The notes under the pieces: model-generated
Database searches by the model: none
Told to the model about the DNA's origin: nothing
The model's input: only the letters and a program-made list of their open reading frames with translations
Origin: an uncultured Verrucomicrobiales bacterium
Lineage (GTDB): Bacteria > Verrucomicrobiota > Verrucomicrobiia > Verrucomicrobiales > DEV007
Length of the DNA stretch: 64,000 bases
Direction of reading: 5' to 3'
Assembly (NCBI GenBank): GCA_937891465.1
Contig: CALAHF010000080.1
Span: 1-64,000 of the forward strand
In this document: in pieces, positions 53,694 through 62,621 of the stretch
How the letters are laid out: every line of letters starts with the position of its first letter
How positions within the stretch are numbered: position 1 is the stretch's first letter
Position numbers and translations under genes: made by a program

Positions 53694-55453
53694 GCCGGAC
53701 CTTCTACCGAGTTATTTTCGCCGTTGGAATCTTTACCCTTTGAATCCTTGCCTTTGATCGAACGCAGGGCCTGGGTCTCAGCTCCTTTTTGCTTTTTGGG
53801 AGACGGAGAGGGTTCAGTCGCAACTTCCTGACCTTTCGCATCCTTGCCGATTTTCGGATAGGCGATGCGGGTATGCATCATGCTGCGCAATGTAACAGCG
53901 AAGCTTTGTTTGATCGTGGCGAGGTCTTTCAGTGTTAAAGCGGCGTTGTCGAGCTGGTCATCGTGAAGACGATCTTTGACTAGCTCATCGATCAATTCCT
54001 CGATCTTCTTTGGCGTCGGCTTCTGCATGCTTCGCGAAGCACTTTCTACCGCATCGGCAAGGCTGATAATGGCGCTTTCACGAGTGCGAGGGCGGGGGCC
54101 CGGATAGCGAAAGCTCTCCTTTTTGACTTCAGGAGCGTCTTCTTCGCGAGCGTTGCCTTCTTCGACTTTCAGTTTGAAATCCTTCTTTTGCTGAAGTGCC
54201 CGATGATAGAAAAAACGAACCAGAGACGTGCCGTGGTGCTCGCGAATCACGTCGATGATTTCACGGTTCAGCTTGTGTTTGATGGCGTAATCGACGCCGT
54301 CTTTAACGTGAGCGATTACGATCAGCGCGCTCATTGTCGGAGTAAGATCATCGTGAGGATTTTGCCCTTCCGAAATATTTTCAACAAAATACTCCGGTTT
54401 CGCCATTTTTCCGATGTCGTGAAAATACGAGCATACCCGGCACATCGCGGCGTTGGCGCCAACTGCCTCGGCCGCAGCTTCTGAGAGGTTCGCCACTACC
54501 AAACTGTGGTGGTACGTTCCCGGTGCTTCGATCGTCATTTTCTTCAGCAACGGGTGGTTCAAATCCGATAACTCCATCCACGATACGTCCGTCGTGATTC
54601 TAAACGCGATTTCGGCAAAGGGCAGAATTCCCCCCACTAAAATGGCGGTGAGCGTTGAGACCACCATGGCCGTGAGCGCCTGCCTACCGAACATTTCCCA
54701 GCTCGCTTGAACGTTTTCTGACGCTGCGGCGATCGTTTCGGTCGGGGAATTTGAAACAAACGAACTCCACGGAATGTGAATTTCGCCCAATGTCAGCCCC
54801 AGCAGAATACTGACGAATCCCACAAAAATTCCGGCCATGACCAGGCGGCTTCGTTTACGAACCGAATTCGCCAGATAAATAGCGGCAAAACCACAGATGA
54901 GCGAATACACGAGAAATTTGAACGCGTAGAAAGATTCGACCATCAATCCACCTAGTAGGCTGGAATAAACCACCGCAAAAGTCGCGTGACGTCGCCCGAT
55001 CAAAAGGGACATGATCATTGCTGCAAAAGCATAGGGGGCGACAAGAAATTCGAAATTCGCTGCTCCAATGTCTTTTGCCAGAATCTCTGAAATACCCCGG
55101 CTGAATTGAACCAAAATTAACTGGCCAATAATGACCAGCAACATCAGTAAAACCCGCGAATTTCGGCGGAAAGTGTCCGGCAGGCTTACGTGCCAGTGGA
55201 TCATGAAGGTAACGGTGATGACCGCTACGCCGATGAATGTCTGAAGTTTTTTTCCATTAAAAAACTCAGTCTGGTTGGAGCTTAAAATTAGCCAAATCGA
55301 AAGACCGCCGGCAAAAACCAAAAAAAGAGTGCCACAAACAGTCATCCCTGATCGAAGCCATTCCTTCAATTCAGAGTCTTTAGTTTTGCGGCGCTTCCGA
55401 CCGCTGGACAAGCCGCGGTTTTGAAGGCGTTTTTGGGAGAAAAAATCGAACAT
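53690..55453 (-). CDS. 7TM-HD family cyclic-dinucleotide phosphodiesterase-like protein
   Basis: A 587-residue membrane protein. The N-terminal region has seven or so helices, of which the last six are adjacent; the C-terminal HD domain contains TYHHSLVVANLSEAAAEAVGAN, SYFHDIGKMAKPEYFVEN and ALIVIAHVKDGVDYA plus REHHGT, the iron/manganese HD ligands. The 7TM-HD group (PgpH) degrades c-di-AMP. Here the signal domain in front is short, and the C terminus ends in a Lys/Gly-rich tail. I start at the ATG at 55453; the longer frame to 55537 adds 28 unsupported residues. Coupled to ybeY. Confidence 0.86.
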   Translation of the reverse strand: MFDFFSQKRLQNRGLSSGRKRRKTKDSELKEWLRSGMTVCGTLFLVFAGGLSIWLILSSNQTEFFNGKKLQTFIGVAVITVTFMIHWHVSLPDTFRRNSRVLLMLLVIIGQLILVQFSRGISEILAKDIGAANFEFLVAPYAFAAMIMSLLIGRRHATFAVVYSSLLGGLMVESFYAFKFLVYSLICGFAAIYLANSVRKRSRLVMAGIFVGFVSILLGLTLGEIHIPWSSFVSNSPTETIAAASENVQASWEMFGRQALTAMVVSTLTAILVGGILPFAEIAFRITTDVSWMELSDLNHPLLKKMTIEAPGTYHHSLVVANLSEAAAEAVGANAAMCRVCSYFHDIGKMAKPEYFVENISEGQNPHDDLTPTMSALIVIAHVKDGVDYAIKHKLNREIIDVIREHHGTSLVRFFYHRALQQKKDFKLKVEEGNAREEDAPEVKKESFRYPGPRPRTRESAIISLADAVESASRSMQKPTPKKIEELIDELVKDRLHDDQLDNAALTLKDLATIKQSFAVTLRSMMHTRIAYPKIGKDAKGQEVATEPSPSPKKQKGAETQALRSIKGKDSKGKDSNGENNSVEGPA

Positions 55454-55518
55454 GAGAACGTTCGTTGGTGTCCGGTGAGACCGGAAGTTTGAGTTCGTGT
55501 GGAGCGGAATTATACGCC

Positions 55519-56499
55519 TCAGAGGATCAACATACAATCCCCGTAGCTGAAAAAGCGATAGCGTGAATCCACCGCTTGTTCGTATGCCTTAAGCATTAAT
55601 TCGCGGCTCGAAAAAGCACTTACGAGCATCAACAGTGTCGATTTGGGTAGATGAAAGTTCGTCAGCAATGCATCAACCGCCTTCAACTGGTACGGCGGAT
55701 AAATGAAGATTTCTGTTTCGCCTTTTCCTGATTTCAGTGAGCCGGATTCACTATCAACACAGCTTTCCAAAACTCGCACCACTGTGGTTCCCACTGCGAC
55801 AACTCGTTTTGCATCATCGATTTTCTGCGCGGTTTCTGCTGAAAGTTCATACCGCTCTGAATGCATATGATGCTCCTCCAGTTTATCCGCACTGACTGGG
55901 CGAAAAGTGCCCACGCCGACATGCAGCGTCACGAAATCATGCGGTAGCGAAGCCATCAACTCGTCATCAAAGTGCAAACCCGCAGTCGGAGCGGCAATCG
56001 CGCCATTTTCACGGGCGTAGACGGTTTGATAGCGATCGCGATCCGATTCTTCATCCTCACGGGAAATATAGGGTGGCAGCGCTAAATGCCCCTGACTTTC
56101 AGGATCCGGCGCGACATCGAATTCAATCATTCGCTCACCGCCGGGCTCTAGAACGTCAATTACCGTGCCGGTCGACTTTCCAATCTCAATGGTTCTCCCG
56201 ACCTTGAGCCGTTTGCCCGGTTTCACGAGACATTTCCAAACCGTTGGCGACGCGGCATCCAGTTTCAGGATTTCCATCCGTTCGTCATTCGAGAAAAAAC
56301 GTGCCGGCTCCACGCGCGTATCGTTGAAAACCCACAAGTCATCTGCTTCGACATACTCGTGAAGTTCCGAAAATTGCCGATGCTCGATCACGCCGGTGTC
56401 CCGATGAATTACCATCATTCGGGAATCCCCCCGTCGTTCCGGGGGCCGCTGCGCGATCAGTTCATCGGGTAGTTTAAAATCAAAATCATCAGTTTGCAT
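55519..56499 (-). CDS. queA: S-adenosylmethionine:tRNA ribosyltransferase-isomerase
   Basis: A 326-residue QueA, which adds the epoxycyclopentandiol moiety to preQ1 in tRNA. LPDELIAQRPPERRGDSRMMV is the signature start; VFNDTRVEPARFF, AAPTAGLHFDDEL and LHVGVGTFRPV follow, and FHLPKSTLLMLVSAFS is near the C terminus. Epoxyqueuosine is then reduced by QueG/QueH, not in the window. GluQ, which works on queuosine tRNA-Asp, is encoded at 61761-62621. Confidence 0.96.
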   Translation of the reverse strand: MQTDDFDFKLPDELIAQRPPERRGDSRMMVIHRDTGVIEHRQFSELHEYVEADDLWVFNDTRVEPARFFSNDERMEILKLDAASPTVWKCLVKPGKRLKVGRTIEIGKSTGTVIDVLEPGGERMIEFDVAPDPESQGHLALPPYISREDEESDRDRYQTVYARENGAIAAPTAGLHFDDELMASLPHDFVTLHVGVGTFRPVSADKLEEHHMHSERYELSAETAQKIDDAKRVVAVGTTVVRVLESCVDSESGSLKSGKGETEIFIYPPYQLKAVDALLTNFHLPKSTLLMLVSAFSSRELMLKAYEQAVDSRYRFFSYGDCMLIL

Positions 56500-56516
56500 G
56501 GCTTTTCAGGAATCGA

Positions 56517-56639
56517 TAGCCGCAAAAAAGTGGAAAATCCCCTTCGTTTTTTATAGCCGCAAAAAAGCGCAAAAGTCGCAAAAAAACAATTATCAGCCTC
56601 GGCCTTTTTGCGTTTTTTGTGCCTTTTTGCGGCTATAAA
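56517..56639. repeat. TAGCCGCAAAAAAG array with long imperfect inverted repeat
   Basis: TAGCCGCAAAAAAG occurs at about 56517 and 56554, and its complement (CTTTTTGCGGCTATA) near 56625-56639. The segment ATAGCCGCAAAAAAGCGCAA can fold back on TTTTTGCGTTTTTTGTGCC. It fills most of the gap between queA and the flavin reductase gene, whose start is at 56696. Confidence 0.72.
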
Positions 56640-56695
56640 CTGATCCAGCAAAGGCCACAGTGGTCCACCACAAGTTTTGCGGCTAGAATCCGTCC

Positions 56696-57298
56696 ATGGA
56701 ATTCGATCTGCAGGGCGAGCACGCCAAATCTGCCTACAAACTTCTCGCCAGCCTCGTCACGCCCCGCCCCATCGCATGGATTACCACTCAGGATGCAGAT
56801 GGAAACGTCAACGCTGCTCCCTTCAGCTTCTTCAATGTGTTCGGCACCCGCCCGCCGATTGTGGCTTTTGCCCCCGGCGATAAATCTCCCGGGGTTCCTA
56901 AAGACACCGCAAAAAATATCCGTTCCAATCAGGAATTCGTCGTCAATCTCGTCGATGAAGCCGTCGCCGAAGCCATGAACGCAACCGCCGCCGAGCTTCC
57001 GTTTGGCCAAAGTGAAATCGCATACGCCGGATTAACTCTCGCTCCCAGCGCAACCGTTGCTCCGCCCCGCATCGCTGAATCACCCGTTTCCATGGAATGC
57101 ACCGAACATTCCACCATCGAAATCGGCCGCGACCGCATTGTTCTCGGCATCATCAGTCGGCTTCACGTCCGCGATGGAATTATTGATCCCGAAACCCTGT
57201 ATTTAAATCCCGACAGCTATTTCCCAATCGGACGTATGCAATCGCCCGATTCGTATTGCCGGACGAGAGATCAGTTTGAAATGGAGCGGCCGGATTAA
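56696..57298 (+). CDS. flavin reductase-like protein
   Basis: A 200-residue protein of the FMN-binding split-barrel flavin-reductase-like family. LVTPRPIAWITTQDADGNVNAAPFSFFNVFGTRPPIVAFAPG is the characteristic core, with DTAKNIRSNQEFVVNLVDE after it. Related proteins bind FMN and either reduce it or have other redox roles. No oxygenase partner is adjacent. It is 42 bases upstream of the intradiol dioxygenase gene on the same strand, so a joint role in aromatic degradation is possible. Confidence 0.85.
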   Translation: MEFDLQGEHAKSAYKLLASLVTPRPIAWITTQDADGNVNAAPFSFFNVFGTRPPIVAFAPGDKSPGVPKDTAKNIRSNQEFVVNLVDEAVAEAMNATAAELPFGQSEIAYAGLTLAPSATVAPPRIAESPVSMECTEHSTIEIGRDRIVLGIISRLHVRDGIIDPETLYLNPDSYFPIGRMQSPDSYCRTRDQFEMERPD

Positions 57299-57340
57299 AG
57301 TTTCGCAAAACTTTTCTCCACCCCGCCTGTTCCATCTCCC

Positions 57341-58096
57341 ATGAAAAATCAATTTTGTCCCGATTGTCACCGTCGCCAATTCCTTCGTCGCGCTCTGCTT
57401 GGTTCCGCCGGGCTTTTCACAGCTCCGGGTTTATTTGCCGAGCAGCTCGCGCTCACTCCATTCCAAACCGAAGGGCCATTTTACCCCGATAAACTGCCGC
57501 TCGATACCGACAACGACCTCGTTTTGCTCAACGATTCGCTGACGCCATCCGTTGGAGAAATCACTCATCTTACCGGCCAAATTTTCAATCAGGACGGTTT
57601 TCCTGCGCGCGGAGTTGTTATCGAACTCTGGCAAGCCGATGCCCAAGGCTGCTACATTCACACCAAAGGCGCCGCCCGCGGACAGGAGCGTGATGCAAAT
57701 TTCCAGGGCTACGGCCGATTTCTCACCGGTTCCGATGGCCGTTATTATTTCCGCGCGATTCGCCCCGTTCCCTACGGGCCACGAACATCTCATTACCACG
57801 TGGCCGTGAACACAGGCGACAAGCGAATGCTCACGACTCAGGTTTACGATTCCTCGCAGGAACTCAACAAAACCGACCGCATCTTACAAAGCGCCGGCGA
57901 TGCAAAAACCCGCGCGTTGCTCATCACGGATTTCAAACCGCTCAAAGGTTCGAAAGTCGGCGAACTCACCGCGAATTTCGATATCTTCATCGGCAACACG
58001 CCCGAAGATCCCAAAACCGATCGCGGTCGCAAAGGTCCTGGAACCGGCTTTCGCCCCGACGGAAAAGGGAAGGGCAAGGGTAAAGGAAAAGGCTGA
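57341..58096 (+). CDS. secreted intradiol ring-cleavage dioxygenase-like protein
   Basis: A 251-residue protein with a twin-arginine-like signal (RRQFLRRALLGSAGL) after an unusual CPDCH segment. The catechol-dioxygenase-like barrel contains TEGPFYPDKLP, GVVIELWQADAQGCYIHT, GRYYFRAIRPVPYGPRTSHYHVAV; likely ferric ligands are Tyr in CYIHT or GRYYF and the two His in SHYH. Intradiol enzymes cleave catechols between the hydroxyls. The C terminus ends in a run of alternating Gly and Lys. The CPDCH may be a metal site. An exported form would act on plant or algal aromatics; substrate unknown. Confidence 0.82.
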   Translation: MKNQFCPDCHRRQFLRRALLGSAGLFTAPGLFAEQLALTPFQTEGPFYPDKLPLDTDNDLVLLNDSLTPSVGEITHLTGQIFNQDGFPARGVVIELWQADAQGCYIHTKGAARGQERDANFQGYGRFLTGSDGRYYFRAIRPVPYGPRTSHYHVAVNTGDKRMLTTQVYDSSQELNKTDRILQSAGDAKTRALLITDFKPLKGSKVGELTANFDIFIGNTPEDPKTDRGRKGPGTGFRPDGKGKGKGKGKG

Positions 58097-58122
58097 AACG
58101 CGATTTCACGAATAGAAAGCCA

Positions 58123-58170
58123 TTTCGAAACAACCCTATTGGTTCATCGAACAGACCCTGTTGGTTCGAA
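58123..58170. repeat. dispersed ACCCTATTGG/TTCG element, copy 9
   Basis: TTTCGAAACAACCCTATTGG, TTCATCGAACAGACCCTGTT and GGTTCG follow each other, the same order as in copies 2 and 7. Confidence 0.8.
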
Positions 58171-58186
58171 GAAACAGCTCGGTCGA

Positions 58187-58282
58187 AATTCCCGCCAATT
58201 CTAAATAATTCTCCTAAATTCCCGTTTAAACAGATCGGGTAAACGGGAATTTGAAGGAATGGGAACCGGAATTTGCGGGAAT
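58187..58282. repeat. AT-rich foldback element, copy A
   Basis: ATTCCCGCCAATTCT at the left and CCGGAATTTGCGGGAAT at the right are complementary ends; AAATTCCCGTTTAAAC and AAACGGGAATTTGAAGGAAT form the inner arms. A second copy with the same design lies at 61557-61650. Confidence 0.78.
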
Positions 58283-58441
58283 CAAAGCCTGATCATCTTC
58301 CAAAAAAATCACAGCCAGCCTCTGTGTGCTCTGCGTCTCTGTGCGCCCCTCTCATCAACCTCGGCTCAAAGCAATCCGCAACAGAATCGACAGTTGCCAT
58401 CTTCGCCGCTCGGTGTATGGGATTCCCAGAATTCTATACCC

Positions 58442-59662
58442 ATGAAAGTAAAAGCGTTTCCAGCCCTCGTTCCTGCACCCGGCAAAGCCGAAACCATCGC
58501 CTCCGTCCCTTACGACGTGGTGAACACCGAAGAGGCACGTGCTCTCGCCGGTGATAACGAGCACTCCTTTCTCCACGTTGTTCGTGCCGATATCGATTTC
58601 CCTGACGGCACCGACCCTTACGGCGACGAGATCTACGCGAAATCGAAAGAAAACCTCGATCGATTTCAGTCCGATGGCGTTCTCGTTCGCGAGCCAGAGC
58701 CTTGCATCTATTTCTACCGTCAGATCATGGATGGGCATTCCCAAACCGGAATTACCCTCGCGACTCACATCGAAGATTACGAAAACGACATCATTCGGAA
58801 GCACGAGAAAACCCGTCCCGTAAAAGAAAACGATCGCACCAAGCTCACCGACGTCCTCAGCGCCAATACCGGCCCCGTTTTCCTTACCTATAAAGATGAA
58901 GACCTCATCGATGCTTTTGTCGCTGATTGGTGCCGCGAAAACGAGCCCACCGTTCATTTCACCGATGACAAAAACGTGCAGCACACCGTGTGGCGCGTCC
59001 CATCCGAAGATGCATTTCCCGTTCTCGATTGTTTCGAAAACGACGTCGACCTCAGTTACGTAGCCGATGGTCACCACCGTTCCGCCAGCGCCCATCGCGT
59101 TGGCAAAGAGCGTCGTGAAGCCAATCCAAACCACACCGGCGAAGAAAACTACAACTGGTTCCTCAGCGTGTTGTTCCCCGCCAGCCAGCTCAAAGTGCTC
59201 GCATACAATCGCGTTGTGAAAACCGTTCCCGCCGATTTCCTCGAGCAGATCAAAGGCCTTTTCGAAGTTGAGTCCAACGGCCAGCAAGCCCCCGACAGTT
59301 CCGGCGCCCTGTGCCTCTACCTCGACGGCGAATGGCACAGCGTGAAGTGGGGGGAAGTTGATTCCGAAAGCCCCATCGATCGTCTCGACGCCAGCGTTTT
59401 GCAGGACCGCGTTCTCACCCCGATTTTGGGAATCGAAGATCCCCGCACCGACAACAACATCGATTTCGTAGGCGGCATCCGCGGAACCGCCGAGTTAGAA
59501 AAGCGCGTCGGTTCCGGCGAATGGGCCGCCGCCTTCAGCATGGCTCCCGTCACCGTTCAGCAGTTGATCGACATCGCCGACGCCGGCGAAATCATGCCGC
59601 CGAAAAGCACCTGGTTCGAGCCGAAGCTTCGGTCAGGGCTGTTTGTTTATACGTTGGATTGA
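58442..59662 (+). CDS. DUF1015 family protein
   Basis: A 406-residue DUF1015 protein. MKVKAFPALVPAPGKAETIASVPYDVVNTEEARAL is the family start, so I use the ATG at 58442 and reject a longer frame through the repeats. EHSFLHVVRADIDFP, CIYFYRQIMDGHSQTGI, YVADGHHRSASAHRVGKER and YNRVVKTVP follow. Members are cytoplasmic and widespread, often near serine or energy genes; the reaction is unknown. Length is normal. Upstream repeats probably hold its promoter. Confidence 0.88.
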   Translation: MKVKAFPALVPAPGKAETIASVPYDVVNTEEARALAGDNEHSFLHVVRADIDFPDGTDPYGDEIYAKSKENLDRFQSDGVLVREPEPCIYFYRQIMDGHSQTGITLATHIEDYENDIIRKHEKTRPVKENDRTKLTDVLSANTGPVFLTYKDEDLIDAFVADWCRENEPTVHFTDDKNVQHTVWRVPSEDAFPVLDCFENDVDLSYVADGHHRSASAHRVGKERREANPNHTGEENYNWFLSVLFPASQLKVLAYNRVVKTVPADFLEQIKGLFEVESNGQQAPDSSGALCLYLDGEWHSVKWGEVDSESPIDRLDASVLQDRVLTPILGIEDPRTDNNIDFVGGIRGTAELEKRVGSGEWAAAFSMAPVTVQQLIDIADAGEIMPPKSTWFEPKLRSGLFVYTLD

Positions 59663-59901
59663 GGAATTCGCCATGTCCCTGATATTAGCTTACAATTGGG
59701 CCACGAGCTGACGGCAATAATTCTTCGTCAGTCATTTCGTGCATCGATACGCAGGGCTGACAACGAAAAATTCGACTACCCTGTTCTTCTGCAGGCTACA
59801 TGTTCGGTGGCGTTGCAGGGTAATGTGGTCATGACTCGCTTCCAACGCGGCGGCGACCTTCGGTCGATCCTTCAACGCCTTCTCTGCGGGCGTGTCTTCG
59901 C

Positions 59902-60543
59902 CTAATCTTGAAACAAATAAAACGCCATTTGGTGAGACGGAGCCACCACTAGGACACTCCAGCCCCGATAGCCTCCATAGGTAAAACAGGCACCCGGCGA
60001 AGAAATGATTTCTTCAAAGACCTCCGCGTAATTCGATGGGATTGCGGAGACAAATTTCCGCTTTGAGGTGGAACCCCCGTAGTAGTTGGCAAGCGTTGGT
60101 TGCCATTCCTCCTGATCTTTATCCTTATTACGATCGCTCCCCCTTCCCCATTTTCCCCCGGCCGGAATCGGAGTCTGCTGCCAGTCATTGAGCCGTCCCC
60201 ACCATGGAGCGACCAAGTCCCCGCCCCCTTCAAAGTGACGGGGAGGTTTGATCCGAACCCTTTCCCCGATCGACGGTGGCATTGATTTCAGGTAGTCCAC
60301 GCCGCCTTCCGAAATCCGGTCAACTGATTTCGCGGGAATCTCGTAGACCGTCAACTTACGACTGAGGCCCCCAGGCCCGGCCATGTTAACTTTCTTGTTT
60401 TCATAAAGAACACTGCCCAGTTTGATTGATTTCGGAAAACCGGCCCGCTGATCGATAAGCGCTCCCCTAATCCAGAAGGCATTGGCGATCACAACCGTTA
60501 AAATCGATGCGATCAGGATGAATATTATTTTTCGTTTTTTCAT
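59902..60543 (-). CDS. membrane-anchored protein of unknown function
   Basis: A 213-residue protein with one N-terminal helix (KKRKIIFILIASILTVVIANAFWI), starting at ATG 60543; a frame to 60657 adds a leader with no support. The exported part has LYENKKVNMAGPGGLSRKLTVYEIP, ERVRIKPPRHFEGG and YAEVFEEIISSPG; no family recognised. It is divergent from the next gene. The 239 bases after its stop, up to 59663, hold no gene I can support. Confidence 0.62.
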   Translation of the reverse strand: MKKRKIIFILIASILTVVIANAFWIRGALIDQRAGFPKSIKLGSVLYENKKVNMAGPGGLSRKLTVYEIPAKSVDRISEGGVDYLKSMPPSIGERVRIKPPRHFEGGGDLVAPWWGRLNDWQQTPIPAGGKWGRGSDRNKDKDQEEWQPTLANYYGGSTSKRKFVSAIPSNYAEVFEEIISSPGACFTYGGYRGWSVLVVAPSHQMAFYLFQD

Positions 60544-60676
60544 GAATAAACAGATTGCTCTTCTTTGACATGCCGAGAATACCCCCCAAGTCACTCTCAG
60601 CGAAAATCGAAAAAATAGCCTGAACATCGGTCTGATCGATGTTAATTCGCCCTTCATTGAAAAAAATCAGCACTCG

Positions 60677-61072
60677 ATGACGGCGGTGGATCGGGTGCCG
60701 CAAGCGGGGACGTTGGTTTTCCCGAAGGGGAGTTTTGCGATCACGCTGGCGACGGATGATAATCTAAAATCGGAGCTAAAGGCGCTGGCAGGAAAGTTGC
60801 GTTCGCTCGGCGATGCGATCCCGCCGGAAATCGCGCAGGAGGCGGATGATCTGCTGGCGGAATGGCTTGCGATTTATGAAAAGAGTGAGCAATCGACGGC
60901 GGCGAAACAAAAATCGGTCGCGGATAAACGCGCGTCGCGAAAAGTGCTGGCTTGGGAGTTGTATCTAAATATTCTGGAGATCGTGCGGCTTTTCCCGAAT
61001 GATAAACGGGCGATCGAGCGGTATTCGGTGCAATCGCTGCTGGGCTTCACGAAACCGCGTGGCGGGCGGTAG
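60677..61072 (+). CDS. small helical protein of unknown function
   Basis: A 131-residue protein starting at ATG 60677. It appears mostly helical and charged: TLATDDNLKSELKALAGKLRSLGDAIPPEIAQEADDLLAEWL is seen in parts, then Lys-rich KQKSVADKRASRKVLAWELY. No signal peptide or known domain. It ends 21 bases before the CYTH gene, so the two may be co-transcribed. Function unknown. Confidence 0.65.
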   Translation: MTAVDRVPQAGTLVFPKGSFAITLATDDNLKSELKALAGKLRSLGDAIPPEIAQEADDLLAEWLAIYEKSEQSTAAKQKSVADKRASRKVLAWELYLNILEIVRLFPNDKRAIERYSVQSLLGFTKPRGGR

Positions 61073-61093
61073 AATTTTATTTTAAAACGAATC

Positions 61094-61549
61094 ATGGGAA
61101 CCGAAATTGAACGAAAATTCCTAGTTTGCGGTTCGATTCCTGAAGGAACGAGCTCGCGGCTGGTGCAGGCGTATCTTTCTTTGGATCCGCAACGCACGGT
61201 GCGGATTCGTCTGGATGACGAGACTGCGTTTATCACGATAAAGGGGGAAATGGAGGGTATTTCGCGATCTGAATTCGAATACGAAATCCCTCATGCGGAC
61301 GGCGAGGAAATGCTGAAGCTGGCCGAGGGCGCGGTGATCGAAAAAATCAGGCACCGCATTCCCATCGGAAAACACACGTGGGAAGTGGATGTCTTTTCGG
61401 GGGCAAACGAAGGACTTGTCGTCGCAGAAATCGAGCTGGAATCTGAGGACGAGGCGTTCGAAAAGCCGGATTGGATCGGCGAAGAAGTCACGTCGGACAG
61501 TCGTTATATCAATGCGTGTCTGGCTCAGAAACCCTTTTCGGAGTGGTGA
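61094..61549 (+). CDS. CYTH-domain phosphatase-like protein
   Basis: A 151-residue CYTH protein. The hallmark EIERKFLV is at residues 4-11. TVRIRLDDETAFITIKG gives the beta-tunnel strands, EFEYEIPHADGEEML follows, and KTRHRIP-like segment reads EKIRHRIPIGKHTWEVDVFSGANEGLVVAEIELESEDE. The family binds triphosphates with metal ions; members are inorganic or thiamine triphosphatases, or adenylate cyclases. Short CYTH proteins without CHAD domains, as here, tend to be triphosphatases, which is inference. Confidence 0.88.
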   Translation: MGTEIERKFLVCGSIPEGTSSRLVQAYLSLDPQRTVRIRLDDETAFITIKGEMEGISRSEFEYEIPHADGEEMLKLAEGAVIEKIRHRIPIGKHTWEVDVFSGANEGLVVAEIELESEDEAFEKPDWIGEEVTSDSRYINACLAQKPFSEW

Positions 61550-61556
61550 AGAGCCT

Positions 61557-61650
61557 TCCCGTTAATTCCAAAAAATTCTTTTTAATTCCCGTTCAAAGAA
61601 GAAAACGGAACGGGAATTTGAAGGAATTAAAATGGAATTAGCGGGAATTA
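61557..61650. repeat. AT-rich foldback element, copy B
   Basis: TTCCCGTTAATTCC and GGAATTAGCGGGAATTA form outer arms; TTAATTCCCGTTC and GGGAATTTGAAGGAATTA the inner ones. It has the same plan as copy A at 58187-58282 with sequence divergence. Confidence 0.78.
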
Positions 61651-61707
61651 ATTTTAGTTCAGATTTTTATAAGTCTGAGGAGCCGAACTTCTCCCACTCG
61701 CATCTCC

Positions 61708-61755
61708 ACGAACCAATAGGGTTGCTTCATCGAACAAACAGGGTTGGTTCGTGAA
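61708..61755. repeat. dispersed ACCCTATTGG/TTCG element, copy 10
   Basis: ACGAACCAATAGGGTTGC, TTCATCGAAC and AAACAGGGTTGGTTCG, orientation opposite to copy 9, directly before the gluQ start. Confidence 0.78.
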
Positions 61756-61760
61756 CGCAT

Positions 61761-62621
61761 ATGATGATTACCCGCTTCGCTCCCAGCCCGACCGGCTTGC
61801 TCCATCCGGGGCATGCGTTTTCGGCGCTTTCGGCGTGGCAACGGTTTCGGGATTCGCCGGATGACGTGGCGGAAAAACGGTTTCTCCTGCGGATTGAGGA
61901 CATCGATTTCAATCGCTGCCGCGAGGATTATGAGACGATGCTGATCGAGGATTTGCTGTGGCTCGGTTTGGAATGGGAGCCGCCGGTTCGTCGGCAAAGC
62001 GAACATCTAGCGGATTTTCAAAAGGTGGCGGACGACCTGAAAACTCGCGGCTTTTTATACCCGTGTTTTTGCACGCGAAAGGACATTCTGCGGGAGATCG
62101 AACGAGCAGGGGGCGCTCCGCACGGCTCGGAGGGGCCGATTTATCCGGGAACCTGTCGCGAGCTTTCGTCGGATGAAGCGGCGTCACGAATCGAGGCGAG
62201 CGAGACGTTTGCGCTTCGGTTGAATTTAGAAAAATCGCTCGCCAAAATTGGAGGGGAGATCACGTGGCAGGACGAGGCGGCGGGAACCGTAAAAGCGGAG
62301 CCGGAATTACTGGGCGATGCGGTGTTGGTGCGAAAAGATATCGGAACGAGTTATCACCTCGCGGTGGTTTGCGACGACGCGTGGCAAGGGATAACGCATA
62401 TCACGCGGGGGCTGGATTTATTTGAATCGACGCATCTCCATCGCGTGTTGCAGGAGCTATTGGATTTTCCTGAGCCGATGTATTTCCACCACGAATTGAT
62501 CCGTGATGATTCAGGAAAACGTCTCGCGAAACGCGATGAATCGGAAACGCTGCGAAGCTGGCGCGAGGCTGGGATTTCTGCGGCTGAGGTGAAAAAACGT
62601 CTCGGATTCGAAAAGCTCTAA
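61761..62621 (+). CDS. gluQ: glutamyl-Q tRNA(Asp) synthetase
   Basis: A 286-residue GluQRS, a truncated glutamyl-tRNA synthetase that attaches glutamate to queuosine in tRNA-Asp. TRFAPSPTGLLHPGHAFSAL holds the HIGH-like HPGH, RIEDID follows, CFCTRKDILREIE is the zinc-like insert (two Cys; the further ligands Tyr and Cys match GPIYPGTC), and KRLAKRD is the KMSKS-like motif. The anticodon-binding domain is absent, as expected. It partners functionally with queA in the window. It ends 4 bases into the convergent hydrolase gene. Confidence 0.93.
   Translation: MMITRFAPSPTGLLHPGHAFSALSAWQRFRDSPDDVAEKRFLLRIEDIDFNRCREDYETMLIEDLLWLGLEWEPPVRRQSEHLADFQKVADDLKTRGFLYPCFCTRKDILREIERAGGAPHGSEGPIYPGTCRELSSDEAASRIEASETFALRLNLEKSLAKIGGEITWQDEAAGTVKAEPELLGDAVLVRKDIGTSYHLAVVCDDAWQGITHITRGLDLFESTHLHRVLQELLDFPEPMYFHHELIRDDSGKRLAKRDESETLRSWREAGISAAEVKKRLGFEKL

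Larger units (their letters stand above)
58097..58441. other. 345-base gap with three repeat elements
   Basis: From the left it holds the ninth ACCCTATTGG/TTCG element (58123-58170), an AT-rich foldback element (58187-58282) and a segment near 58310-58345 resembling TCTGTGTGCTCTGCGTCTCT-type simple sequence. The open frame continuing upstream of the DUF1015 start is not supported as protein. Confidence 0.75.

Noticed and set aside
59663-59901. 69-codon plus-strand ORF near 59696
   Set aside because: No ribosome site, no family and it runs into the minus-strand gene end; treated as non-coding.
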